NCBI GenBank assembly: GCA_018398765.1 | Contig: JAHBMJ010000947.1 | Location: 1-38,044, forward strand | Direction: 5' to 3' | Origin: Chromera velia | Taxonomy: Eukaryota > Sar > Chromeraceae | DNA length: 38,044 bases | Shown: piece by piece, positions 1 through 10,322 of the stretch | How the letters are laid out: the number at the start of each line of letters is the position of its first letter | How positions within the stretch are numbered: the first letter of the stretch is position 1 | The notes under the pieces: generated by a model | Seen by the model: the letters and a program-made list of their open reading frames with translations, nothing else | Database searches by the model: none | What the model was told of the DNA's origin: nothing | Program-made: the position numbers and the translations under genes

Positions 1-780
1 TTCAAACTCTATTTATTGAACATACGGTAGTAGTAGTACACCGCCCTACACTAGCTGCTACAAAAAAAATATGATAACATATAAATAGATTTAGCACACA
101 TGTTATAATTTAAAAAGATGTTTACAAATGTTTTTACATGGTTTAAACATCGGGAATTATTGTGATTTTACTTTAATTAACTGAAAAAAATTAAAAATAT
201 TTGGAGTCGGAATTAGTGTTAGAGTCAACATGGTCCCGTTTTCACATGGGGGGTTCCGCGCGCATGCTTTTTTCCCGCCGGGAGGGGGGGGGGGGGGGGG
301 GGGGGGGTCGGTGCGAGGCTGGCCGGCGTGTGTCACTCGTGCAGTTCTCATTTTTCTTGCTTTCCGGGGCCGTTTGCAAGCTTGCTTGCGTTAAATGTTG
401 TGGCAGACCAGGCCGGCAGGTACTGCATGTGGCGCCATGCGCGCGCTCGCGCGTGTGGCACATGCCGTACGCTGGTTGTACGTATATACCGGCCAACCGC
501 GGCCCGTTGACTGACGTATGCATACGCGGTTAATATTTGCACTGCCCTGCAACTGAGCCATACAGGGTAGAAATCTGCGATTATGCTTTCGGCAGACCGA
601 GGCATCTGTCAGAGAGCAAGGAAGAAATTAAATTAAAGTTCCAGCTTCATTCTTTTCAGTTAGCTCCCGTTAATGTACAGATTTGCTTTAGAACGCACTT
701 GTTGTGGTCCTGTGGCTAAGGATCTTTCACCAGTGCTGTAGTGTTGCTACACTTTTGAGGTGGGCTGATTTGCCATCTCC
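1..780. other. Gene-poor left end with a 24-G run
   Basis: No supported gene. The first 200 bases are AT-rich. Positions 284-307 are an uninterrupted run of 24 G, preceded by GC-rich sequence containing CGCGCGC. Short open frames on both strands here are mostly products of the G run (polyglycine or polyproline) and are not counted as genes. Confidence 0.6.
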
Positions 781-783
781 TAG

Positions 784-1510
784 CTTGTTTTCAACACTTC
801 GTATGGGCAAGCGGTTTTGTTACGCCAGAAAGACCCACGTTGGTCCTTCTGTAAACTGTTTATCCTCCTCTTCGTACTATATAGATGCCAGAGTTTGGAG
901 CTCTCGCTTGCCTCTGGTGTAGAGAAGGAGTTGCGTTCGTCTCGTCTTTTTGGTCAGTTAGGGGTTGGGCGTCTCTGGGTACAAGAGCTTCAATCGGTCG
1001 ACTCATATCAGGGAATGATCCACATGGGTTCTTCTATTCACACTTCCTTCGTTTTGTTCTGGCTAGATGTATACAGAGTTTGGTGCTCTTTCGTGCCTCT
1101 CGGGTGGAAGGAGACTTGCTTTCGTCTCGTCTCTCTGGTCAGTTTGTGACTACAAGTTTCTGTGTGCAAGGGGGGCAAGCGGTAAGGTTCTCTCAGAGAG
1201 ATGTCCGCCCCTTTTTTTCTTTCTAGCCCTCATTCTCTTCACACTGTCTGTCTGGATGCAGGCTTTAAGGCTTCCTCGTGTGTGCGTTCGAGAGCTGGAG
1301 CGCTTTTTACCAGGATTTTTGGTGAGTCTAACCGTAGGCGTCTCTTTGTATCACGCTGGGCAAGCGGTTGCGTTCTGTTAGAGAGACCTCCACCCCTCTT
1401 TTTCTTTCTAGCCCTCATTCTCTTCATACTGTCTGTCTGGATGCAGGTTTTAAGGCTTCCTCGTGTCTGCGTTAGGGAGCTGGAGCTCAGTGGCTTCCTC
1501 TCATATTTCT
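784..1510. repeat. Degenerate tandem repeat, unit 184-185 bp, about four copies
   Basis: Several anchors recur at 184-185 bp spacing. GGCAAGCGGT occurs at 806, 1174 and 1359 (368 = 2 x 184, then 185). AGAGTTTGG occurs at 890 and 1075. TCTAGCCCTCATTCTCTTCA occurs at about 1222 and 1407. AAGGCTTCCTCGTGT occurs at 1267 and 1452. The last two units are the most alike and the first two are strongly diverged. Overlapping open frames in this interval follow the repeat and are not supported as genes. Confidence 0.8.
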
Positions 1511-2300
1511 TCAGTCAGTGGCTCTAGGGGCTTGGAGGAGTAGGGTGCAGGGGGGGTTGTACGGCACCGGGGGACATGTGATGGCTTGGGGTGAGGTGTG
1601 AGAGAGGCATGTATGCAAGGCAATCAAGAGAAAGAAGACGGCTGGGCGACACAAGGGATAGAGAGGGAGGCTCAGCTCCATATGCTGTTTGGAGACTGAC
1701 GGGCAGAGAGGATAGTCCGGGTTTGTGTTGGCCACCACTTGGGCCGAACCCGGCCAGGGCAGAGTAGGCCGGGGCTGTGTTTGGGCATTGCAGAGGGGTT
1801 GTTAGATCTAGAGGGGCCAGAGAGGGAGTGGTAAGGAGTTGCGTGCGCGGGAGAGATGGAGTTCCGTGCTCATGGGGGGGGGTTGGTGGGTACATGGACT
1901 CAAGAGGGCCGGCGGGCGGGGACGGCGGCGACGGCGGTGAGACCTGAAGGGGGAGGGCGGGGCTGGGCCAGTGGCGGCGCTGCATAGCGGTTTAGGCGAT
2001 CCAGGGCAGGAATAAGCAGCAGGAGGTGGAAGTCAGAGCGTTTAGAGGAACAGTGGTCTCTAGCAGTGGTCTTGGAGCGGTGGGAGACGAGTTGACTCAA
2101 GTGGCTGGATTGGGCTGGGGGGCGGGGTGTGGCCGGCGGCGGTGCCACAGAGACCTGGATAAAGGGGGGGAGGCGGGGCCGGTAGCGGCGCCACAGACCC
2201 GGAGAAGGCCTGAAGAGACTCCACAAAGGCTGGATAGGGGGGACGGTGAGGAGTACGGGCATGGTAGGAGGACATCTAAGGTGGCTGAAGAGTATTAATG
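1511..2300. other. GC-rich interval with short imperfect repeats
   Basis: No supported gene. A GC-rich segment containing GGCGGGG, then GGCGGCG and CCACAGA-type blocks, recurs near 1940-1985, 2115-2160 and 2165-2215. The minus strand stays open over 1524-1985 and 1900-2262 and would give Pro/Ser-rich peptides, but composition alone explains that and no motif or splice evidence supports coding. Confidence 0.45.
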
Positions 2301-3039
2301 ACTGCTGAAAGTCGATCCTGGTCAGTTACTATCCCTAAAAGTCTCTCAGCCCCCCTTATACAACATTCTTCCCTATTTTCCCCCCCTGGTCCCGCACAAA
2401 GAAACCGGACCATGTGGTCACCAATTCTTCAAAATGGTTAAAGAAACTTTTTTTCAAAATTGCCTGAAAAGCTGTGTATGCGTTAGAGGGGTTAAGGCAA
2501 CATGTTCTTTTGAATGCTGATATTTTTTTTCCAGGAATTCTGGACCACATGGTCACCAATTCTATTGGTGGTCCCCAGCTGATCATGCTACAAGAATTGG
2601 TCACACGACCAGTAGATTTTTTTTCAACTTCGTCACGCTCGTTCTCATGATATATTTCATCTGAGGAGATGGTAGGAAAGCTGTCTGCACCTTCACATTC
2701 CATGTTTCTGTTTGCATGTCGCCAAGGCCTTTTCTGTTTTTCCAAAGGCTTAAGTTTTTGTCTATTTTGTCCGTTCAACAGTGAGTCTCCGAAAGGTGAA
2801 AGCTGCATGTTGTTACCCTCTCATTTTTTTGGGAACCGTCAACCTTTTCGGTCTATCTGTAGAACGACCAAAGTTCTCCTTCCTTCTTATTTCAAGCGAG
2901 AGCTTCTGTTGTCCTTTTTTCTTTTCCTGTCGGGCTTATCTCATTTTTTCCTTCTGCATGCCTTGTAGTTTTTGCAGAAAAGAGCCCCGGCGTGCCCATG
3001 CGGCCCTCCATGCCTTGGCTCAAACATAATATGCTTTGT
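2301..3039. other. Intergenic; repeated ACC(A)-ATGTGGTCACC motifs
   Basis: No recognised gene. GGTCACCAATTCT occurs on the plus strand at about 2418 and 2570, and its complement AGAATTGGTCAC occurs at about 2592, forming a small direct-plus-inverted repeat cluster. A 150-codon minus-strand frame (2356-2808) crosses it and contains the repeat twice as ELVT-x-WS. I could not connect it to a family and consider it more likely fortuitous. Confidence 0.4.
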
Positions 3040-3605
3040 TCCTTTTCTTTGTTCCTACTGAACTTTATTCCCTCTTTCAAGTTTTTTTCTGGCGCTTTCT
3101 TTTTCTTTCTTTCCATCCATCTGATTTTCCTTCCGATTTTCTTTTTTTTTTCACCTTTCTGTTTTTTCTTGTTTGTTTCTTTCTTTCTCCCTTCCCTCTT
3201 TCATTTCTTAGTTCGCGTAGTCTCCCTCTTTCTTGAAAGTCCGATCCCTCCTATCATTGTTCCCTTTTCCATCTTTCCGTTTTTTCTTTTTTTTTTCTTT
3301 GTATTTCTATCTTTCTTCCGTCCTTTGTTCCTGTCTTCTTTCCCTCTGTCCTTGTTTCTTTGCTTTCTTCGTTTCTTCTCCTATTCTTTCTTAAATTTCA
3401 CTTCTTTTTTCCTTTGTTCCTTCCTTTCTTGCTTGCTTCCCTCCTTCTCCATTCCCAAGATTCTCTCAGGGCCTCCCTCCCTCCTTACCTCCTTCCTGCC
3501 CTCCGCTGCCAAGGCCTCCCTCTCTCCATTCCTCCCTTCGTTCCAGAATTCCTTCCTTTCTTCCTTCCTTCCATTGTGTTCCTTCTATTATTCTTTTTTT
3601 CGTTC
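3040..3605 (+). repeat. Polypyrimidine tract (TTTC/TTCC-rich)
   Basis: About 560 bp that is overwhelmingly T and C on the plus strand, built from irregular TTTC, TTCC and CCTC units. It ends directly before the inverted-repeat element at 3618, and a similar tract starts directly after that element (6310-6545). Long Phe/Leu/Ser frames read through it (2992-3657) are compositional. Confidence 0.8.
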
Positions 3606-3617
3606 CTTAATCATTAA

Positions 3618-3870
3618 CCCTATCAAATTGAGACAAATGGGACAAGAAAATGGTTAAAAATTAACCATTTAGGTCTCAATTTTTATTTTTGGTACACCTC
3701 AGTTTCATAATTATCATACAAGTCTCAAAACTAATGCGCCTAACTGAATTTTAATAGTTTAATGTTATCACGAACTTTGAAGCTCTTAGAGAAAACATTT
3801 TTCATACTTTTTACCATTTACCATTTTTGGTAATCGAAAAAAAAAGAATTTGTACATATTTTTTTTTAGT
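3618..3870 (+). repeat. Left terminal inverted repeat
   Basis: Pairs with 6045-6303 in inverted orientation. Near its outer end it holds a near-perfect palindrome (arm AAATGGTTAA, three-base centre, about 3648-3671), present in both arms. The arm is AT-rich and contains no open frame of note. Similarity decays into A/T homopolymers around 3850-3870. Confidence 0.85.
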
Positions 3871-4188
3871 TAAAAAGTATGATTTTTCATATTATTTAGT
3901 ACCATTTCGTACCATTTAGGTTTAAATTTTGTTGTATCTAAACTAGAAGAGTTTGAAGCGTTCTAGAAGTGCCAAGCGCTTTCGAACACTTTGAATTAGT
4001 AGAAGCCTCTTTAAAAAGAAGAAAGATTTAACAAAAGAACGAGTGCAGAAGCCGAAACAAACAAAGAGAAGGGCAGGAAAGAGGAGCTTCACAAAAGAAC
4101 GAGTGCATTGCAACCAAAATGCAAGAAGGCATCAGATTTTGTACAGAAGGATGCATGCAAGGAAACGTTAACTTCATTCTTTCTGCTC

Positions 4189-5061
4189 TCATTCCTCTTC
4201 TCCCCCTCCCTCCTCTTCTTCGTCTTCCTCCTCCTCTTCCTTTGGAGTTCGAACCAAATCACATGGAAGATAAAATCCAGGATAAGGAGATTCATGTTCA
4301 AAACCATCAGCATCCGTGTATTTGTAGAAGGAGGGACGGGACCAGTTAACCCAGACATTACTGTACTGTTTCATATACACAAATTTGGCTTCTCCCTAGA
4401 CCCCTCCTTCACTTGTACTGTATGTTTTGTGCTTTTCTGCATTATATACTTCATAGGCACGACATCACCTGGAGGCGGCTTCCCCAAGAGACCAAGCTCG
4501 ATCATCACTTTATAATGATCATGATCCCTTTTCGCCTCGTCCATGTTGAGAGCCTTTCTCTTTCTCTTTATCATTTCTTTCTCTTTTGCGGCCTCTTCTG
4601 CCCACTCAATCGTTTTTTGTTTGTTTCTATGCGCCTTTCTATCATTTTTTTTTTTCGTTTTCGTCTGGCACAACATCTACAGACACGGCGCGAGAGAAGC
4701 GAAGAGCGAGATCGTGAAGGTCAGGGCTGGGGGGGGACACGGGGTCCTCAGTCGGCTTCGGGGCGTCGATGGCATTGGACTTCGAGGCGAGGCCAAGGAC
4801 AGTCACTTTGGACTTCTGCTTCGCGGCAATGCTCTTCTTTTCCTTCTTTTTCACGACCTTCTTCTCCTTTAGTGGATCTTCAAAGTCCGAATCGTCACCT
4901 TCGGTATCCCTGAGAGAAAAGATGGAAGGATAAATTATGTAAAAAAAAATAAAAAGAGAGATGAACAAAGAAAAAAAGAGAAGAAAAGGAGAGGGGAAGA
5001 GAAAAAGAGGGAGGGAGGGAGGGAGGCCTGGGAGGGAGAGGGGGGGGAAGAGGGGGAGAGA

Positions 5062-5115
<54 letters not shown>

Positions 5116-5589
5116 GAGAGAGAAAAACTGACTGACAGTGCTGTAAGCTGCTCTTTGAATTTGTTGAAGTAGTAGTCTGCCCGCTTGTACACATCAGAAT
5201 CGACGCCTCCACGGTTTTTTGTAGCAAATCTTTCACCGTGAGCAATGCGAACCAGATCTGTAAGCTCTTTCCAATTCAACATATCTATTTGATCAGATGA
5301 AATACTCTCAAGCTTGTCTGCCTCCTCTGCTTCCTTGTCAGATGCTAGAATCATTTGTGTCTCGTCCTCTTCTGTCTCATCACTGTTCGCAGAGGATTCG
5401 TTTTTCTTTTTTTTGGGACGGCCTGGCTGCCTCTTCTTTGTCTGCGCCTTCTCTTTGCCTGCCTCTTCTTTGCCTGATAGAAGAAGAGAGGGTGAATCTT
5501 CATGTGCTCACCCTGCTCTGGCAGCGCTTCTTCGTTCGTGCATACCAGCACGCAGTTCCCAAAACGTGCTTCTACGGTCACTTTACTTA
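4189..5589 (-). pseudogene. Spliced, 5'-truncated, frameshifted AT-hook-like gene inside the TIR element
   Basis: Four minus-strand exons fit with matching phases: 5589-5512, 5473-5137, 4909-4413 and 4365-4189 (stop TGA). Introns are 38, 227 and 47 nt, with donors GTGAGC, GTCAGT and GTGAAG and AG acceptors. Exon 2 holds an AT-hook-like RQPGRPKKKK followed by an acidic stretch and a helical segment (SSDQIDMLNWKELTDLVRIA). Exon 3 holds GDDSDFEDP then Lys-rich sequence and a segment ending near LGLLGKPPPGDVVPMK. Exon 4 has WVNWSRPSFYKYTDADG and an acidic C-terminus. Exon 3 changes frame by one nucleotide at an 11-A run (4645-4655), which is either a real mutation or a homopolymer sequencing error. 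No ATG-bearing first exon is visible, and the first exon seems to start at an acceptor. I do not recognise the family. A captured host-gene fragment is the simplest reading; the element's own accessory gene is the alternative. Confidence 0.6.
5040..5128 (-). repeat. (GA/CT)n microsatellite within an intron
   Basis: GA-dinucleotide array on the plus strand, so a CT array in the sense of the minus-strand gene. It lies just after the GTCAGTCAG donor of the second intron (5136), and the CT-rich sequence continues towards the acceptor at 4910. Confidence 0.85.
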
Positions 5590-6044
5590 CTGGGTGCAAT
5601 TGTGGGGCAGCTTAAACACTGTGAAGTGTTATAGATTTGAATTTCACCAGAGGAAGGTTAATCTCCGTTTCTCTCTTCAGGGGGGGAGAGGGAATTACGC
5701 CCGTTAGATTTTGGAAGACTTAGTTGTCGGTTGGTTGTACAATTGCAAAAAGGCCGCAGAAGAATACTTCAAAGATGCAACATGACACTATTGATTAATT
5801 GATTGATAATGTCATATAATACGTATAAATCAAAGTATATTTATTTCAATTATTACTTATATATATACTTATAATTTCTTAAAAAATATGTTTGATATAT
5901 TGTTTTTTTCTAGTGACACATATCTTTTTTTACTATTTCTACATTTGTCCACTCACTAGAAGCCTAAAGAACAACTAAACCCATAAAAAAAAAATGATTA
6001 CCAATTCATACAAAAAAAAAAATAGATTCACCATTTTTTTTGTA

Positions 6045-6303
6045 TAGGAAAAAATTATGTACCAATTCTTTTTTTTTTGATTACCAAAAATGATAAATGG
6101 TAAAAAGTATGAAAAATCTTTTCTCTAAGAGCTTCAAAGTTCGTGATAACATTAAACTATTAAAATTGAGTTAGGCGTACTAGTTTTGAAACTTGTATGA
6201 TAAATATTTTTTATGAAACTGAGGTGTACCAAAAATAAAAATTGAGACCTAAATGGTTAATTTTTAACCATTTTCTTGTCCCATTTGTCTCAATTTGATA
6301 GGG
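6045..6303 (-). repeat. Right terminal inverted repeat
   Basis: Inverted copy of 3618-3870. Differences are small: an extra AAATATT block near 6204-6212 and a few substitutions such as CTAGTACG versus CTAATGCG. Such high similarity suggests recent origin or ongoing arm-to-arm conversion. Confidence 0.85.
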
Positions 6304-6309
6304 ATTCCA

Positions 6310-6545
6310 TTCGTTCATCCGTTTTTTTCTTCCTTCGTTTTTTTCTTCCTTCTTTCTTTCCTTCCTTTCTTTCTTCCTGCCTTCTTTCCTTCCTTCCATA
6401 CCCTTTGCTAGCTCTCTTGTTCCCTCTCTCTCCGTCTTTGTTCTTTTCCTTACCTTAAAATTTTCTTTCTTTCTCTTTGATCCCATCTTTCTCATTTTGT
6501 TTATTCCTTACTCTCTCCTTTTTGTTGTTTTATTTCTGTTGAGGC
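6310..6545 (+). repeat. Polypyrimidine tract, right of the TIR element
   Basis: TTCC/TTTC-rich on the plus strand, same polarity and style as 3040-3605. The two look like halves of one tract separated by the element. Confidence 0.75.
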
Positions 6546-7998
6546 TTCTCTACTTCTAAATCTTTCGTTTCCCTGACATCACTGCATGCACAGGTGCTAC
6601 GGATACGTCAATAAAAGTATGTGTGGTGCATTCACACAGCCAACAAAAAGTTTGTATTACTAATTAGTAAAAAGCAGAAGATTCAGCTTACAAATTCTTC
6701 TGAAACTATTTTTCAGATCCGTACCGGTTTCATTAAGTCCGGTTGTGGCACAGTGCGGGATCCAATGTGGGTTAGTTTGGGCTGTTCGTGTCACTAATGT
6801 TTCCAAATGACTTGCAAGCAAGTGAGTTGATCAACCTCATGCAGATCGATGTGCAGCAGTGCAGCAGCACCATGTGCCTTCACAATTAATAACTGCATTA
6901 CGATTCATTCAGTGTCATTCCATGTGAAATATCAAAGTTAGGACTAGAAGTTACTTAAAAATAATATAGAAGTAATACTCTTCATTATCTAGTTCATTAT
7001 GCTTTCATATTTATTCTTTTATTTTATTTTTTTATCTAGTCTTTTATTCACAAGCTCAAGTTGTTAACTCCGCCGAGTCAAAGAGACTCAGGCTTTACTT
7101 ATTATTGCAGGTATATATAAATATATTATTTCCTATAAGATTAAACTATGTGTGTATAGATGACGTATACTATCAACTAAGTTTTACATAATCAGTCTTC
7201 TTAGACTCTTCTACAAAATTAAAGTAATTTTAGTTTTTAATTCAATAGTTTTTGTCAATTATTTTAAATTCATAAAACTAACTTAAAGTACTAGTAAATA
7301 GTACAATAAAACCTATAGTATATAAAACTTTATGTAAAAAATATTATAATTTATAAACTTAATTATACAGGCCTGAGCAACATTATCAATCGCAAAGATA
7401 TAGACTTAATACTTCTTTAGTGCAATAGACAATAAAAATTATTTCATATCAATCAACAACAGGGTTTATTGTCCATATTATTTTGAATCTGGTATCGGTA
7501 TACGAATCCGGTTTTGAGCATAGCGACTTTTTCCTTTGTTTTTAAACTGCTCAATTTCTGGGCTTGCATACTTTAAAAATTTGCATGAGTCTCAGAGATG
7601 TTAGCTCCCATAATATTGTTTTCTACCCTTTCTATTTGACTAGCTGCATACCTCCAGATCCAAGCTGAGCTCCTGCCCCACTTTGCTTTATAAAGAATGC
7701 ACTCAACCTCATCCCTGTTAATCATACTGCAACCTCCTTTAAGTTTCTGCATATAAGGTCTTTCAGTTTGATTGTACTGCAGTGGATCCTACCGCAGTAT
7801 CTTTGTACATTCTACTAATATATGAATCTTCAACACGCGCTCTGAGTCAGTGATGAATGTCCTCTTTCACAAAAAGGGCATACAAAATTAATCTTTCTTC
7901 TTCTCCCCCTTTCTAACTCTGCATCTCTCTGCATTTCTTTAATTCAATCTCCCGTTGCTTAGCAAGAGAGACTTCTGCGTACTCATAATTATAGTTAT
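6546..7998. other. AT-rich intergenic, nothing recognised
   Basis: About 1.45 kb of AT-rich sequence with no open frame above 60 codons on either strand, no convincing tRNA and no clear repeat. Confidence 0.6.
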
Positions 7999-8007
7999 CA
8001 TGATGAC
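7999..8007. repeat. Target-site duplication, left (CATGATGAC)
   Basis: Nine-base direct repeat identical to 9041-9049, directly abutting the element's left terminus. Confidence 0.9.
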
Positions 8008-9040
8008 CTAGGGGGTAGCACTATGTTACTGTATAAGGGCGACCCTAAGTTTATACTTTCTTTAACAAAAAATCTAGACATGGCGGGCACTTTGTTTATA
8101 TACCAATTTTTTTTTTTATATTCTAAAGTGCTGATTGGAGCTAACAAAACTGATGGCGGGTTACATTTTCATTTCAAAAAATTGGTTCAAAGTCATGTCG
8201 CCACGATTTGGCGGGGTGGTGGGCAGCTTGACCTGGCGGGGCCTGATCATTTCTCTAAGGTCAGACCCCCCCGCCAACAAAGCAAACCCCCGCCAGAAGA
8301 CAGACTTCCAGTCTGTCTTTCCTCCGCCCGCCTCCCGCCAGCCACCTGCCAGCCCCCCACCAGCCCCCTCCCACCTCCCGCCAAAACAAAAGTTGGTGGT
8401 TGTTTATCTCTACTTTTGACCCTTTTTTTACTCATCGTTCTATCCCCAAGATTGAAGAGCTCCAGACAGAAGACGAGAAGAAAGTGGAGTTAAACATTCG
8501 ATATCAGCAGAAGTCAGTGATCAGGCGCACAGATTTTGTCCGTCTTGATGCAATCTTTTATTGGCTGTATGAAGTTTATCGATCTGGTTCTACTTTTAGT
8601 GTTTCTGCCTCCGAATTGGTACGCTGTTTGAAGAAATAGAATAACATAGAACATGAAGAAGCAACAGACACGGGGGGATGAGCTTGACTTGTCTTTGGTG
8701 TGGGTCACTAAAAGCCTCAGGTAAGTGTTCATTTTTCTTGGCGGGGATTGACTGTGTCTGGCGGGACGTGGCGGGACAGGCGTACTGGCGGGAGGTGAAG
8801 GTTTGTCACAGTCCATCCCCGCCATGAAAAGCCCCACCAGATCGTGGCGACACTACCTTTGAACAAGAATTTCTCATGAACTAGAAAGTATGAATGGCCC
8901 GCCACCATAAAAATCAAATTTCCAGTATGTTCTATATCTATAACTTTTATACAGCATAAGTCTAAACTATCATCTTAACTAGTTAGAAAGCCCGCCAAAC
9001 TAGGGGTACTTATAATGTTCATCCTAGTGCTACCCCCTAG
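8008..9040. mobile_element. Mutator-like non-autonomous element (1,033 bp, 9 bp TSD)
   Basis: The termini are perfect 16 bp inverted repeats, CTAGGGGGTAGCACTA at 8008-8023 and its complement at 9025-9040, and the element is flanked by a perfect 9 bp direct repeat. Weaker inverted similarity extends about 235 bp inward from each end. The inner part is well conserved: TTCAAAG, then TGTCGCCACGAT, then TGG-GGGG at 8185-8219 and, inverted, at 8832-8864. GGCGGG and its complement CCCGCC recur many times in both arms. A 9 bp duplication with long degenerate inverted repeats is the Mutator (MULE) pattern; hAT elements make 8 bp duplications. The interior has room only for a short coding fragment and no transposase, so movement would need a transposase supplied elsewhere. 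Confidence 0.9.
8452..8639 (+). pseudogene. Captured coding fragment inside the Mutator-like element
   Basis: An acceptor-like CCCCAAG at 8451 opens a 62-codon frame ending in TAG at 8637-8639. It starts IEELQTEDEKKVELNIRYQQ and includes DAIFYWLYEVYRSG and SVSASELVRCLKK. The composition (helical, charged, Tyr/Trp-containing) is unlike the GC-rich arms around it and looks like a real protein C-terminus. No family recognised. It is read here as an exon fragment picked up from a host gene, as in Pack-MULEs. Confidence 0.45.
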
Positions 9041-9049
9041 CATGATGAC
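9041..9049. repeat. Target-site duplication, right (CATGATGAC)
   Basis: Identical to 7999-8007 and adjacent to the element's right terminus. Confidence 0.9.
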
Positions 9050-10315
9050 ACTATCAGCATCACTATGGTATGATTGATACGGGATCACTATCAGTTAGGC
9101 ACCCATCTACACTCACCCATAATTTAATAATTCAATGTATCAGTTACTGTACAGTCACTGACAGTATCTGACAGTAAAATTTTAAATTTTCTGTTATAAA
9201 AGTAAAGTTTTATAGAAGTTTGATTATGCAGTTAAAAAAAAAGAAAGTTATAAACTTATTATACCCACCAATAGTGAGTCACATATTAGAAAGATCTGCC
9301 AGTGATATTAATGATTGATTGCACAAATTAATACATCACGTTACACATGTATACACAAAAAAAAGAAAATATTAGTTAAAAATATGTTAAAATATTTTTG
9401 AGTATTGTTTTTGAATGAAAAAATGTACACAAAAAAGAAATGAAGGAGAACAAAAGTATGTCGAAGCAGGTTAAGGAATGAACAGGGTCAGGGACATCTG
9501 GTAACTGAACAGTGAACACTCCTTACAATATTGTTTTTCATATTTGGTTGACACCAAGACTTGTACAATATCAAATCAATTAAGTCAACAAAAATATCAA
9601 AAAGACTTATTGATATTTTGAAGTACGCTATAGTACGCTAGAAAGTATGTATAATCAAACTTTAAGTATAGTATTACGAATTTGATTGGTATATATCAGT
9701 ATATCAGCTTATTTTTATAAAAATGCTTCGTTTGCTCTTGTTAATTAACTCATACAGACTTCAAAACATTTTTTTCTCTCACTTCGGGACAAAGAGAAGG
9801 GCAACCTTTTTAATGAATTTTCATTGATGCGAAGGGTTTAGATACCAACCTTAACCTAAGATGGGCCTAGCCTAGTCTATGATGACTCTCTATCGCTTAG
9901 TCAAGAGGGCATACGAGCTATTTAACCTACATTGTACTATATAACCAATGTCATTGACTGATAGCTAAAAGTAGGACTAAGCGGAACATATACCTAGCTA
10001 AGATGCATACCAGACCGTACCGGACCGATGCACATAGATACATACTAATACATTTTGATTAATTCTGATGTAGGATCAGAGACTCTGAGACTAAGAGGAA
10101 CGTTAAAGGGAGAAGAGCTCAATGTATGGTAGCTCAGTCTGTTCTTAGATATGTACATGCAATGTCATACATGCATGCGCAGCAGCTGGTGCATATATTG
10201 ATATACATATGCTAGTCGGGGAGGCTTAAGGGACGGCTGTCAGACCTCAGGCGGGGAGGCTGGCCCGAGGTGGGGAGGCTTTCTCGAGGTAGGGAGCTCT
10301 GCCTGAGGACGGGTG
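9050..10315. other. AT-rich intergenic with short GGGGAGGCT repeats at its right end
   Basis: No gene supported. From about 10217 to 10300 the sequence turns GC-rich and GGGGAGGCT recurs three times at about 20-36 bp spacing, next to the tRNA-like sequence. This could be the body of the same short interspersed element. Confidence 0.5.
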
Positions 10316-10320
10316 AAAAA
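10316..10320 (-). terminator. Candidate Pol III terminator (T5)
   Basis: Read on the minus strand, five Ts follow the end of the tRNA-like sequence by two bases, the usual form of a Pol III stop. Confidence 0.4.
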
Positions 10321-10322
10321 GG

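Larger units (their letters stand above)
3618..6303. mobile_element. 2.7 kb element with about 250 bp terminal inverted repeats
   Basis: The two ends are near-identical inverted copies. Both begin CCCTATCAAATTGAGAC reading inward, and similarity continues for about 250 bp with only scattered substitutions and small indels. The interior is about 2.2 kb and carries minus-strand coding exons (separate entry). Polypyrimidine sequence abuts both ends, as if one tract had been split by insertion. The left end is preceded by TTAA (3614-3617) and starts CCC, the pattern of piggyBac-type elements. The right end is followed by ATTC, so no target-site duplication is proven, and 250 bp inverted repeats are longer than that family usually has. 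No transposase was found. It is therefore non-autonomous, of unresolved superfamily, or possibly a hairpin-type duplication. Confidence 0.75.

Noticed and set aside
2992-3657. 221-codon Phe/Leu-rich plus-strand frame resembling a membrane protein
   Set aside because: Created by the T/C tract; hydrophobicity follows from TTT, TTC and CTT codons.
3614-6307. Firm assignment of the long-TIR element to piggyBac
   Set aside because: TTAA is present only on the left; the right flank is ATTC and no transposase is encoded.
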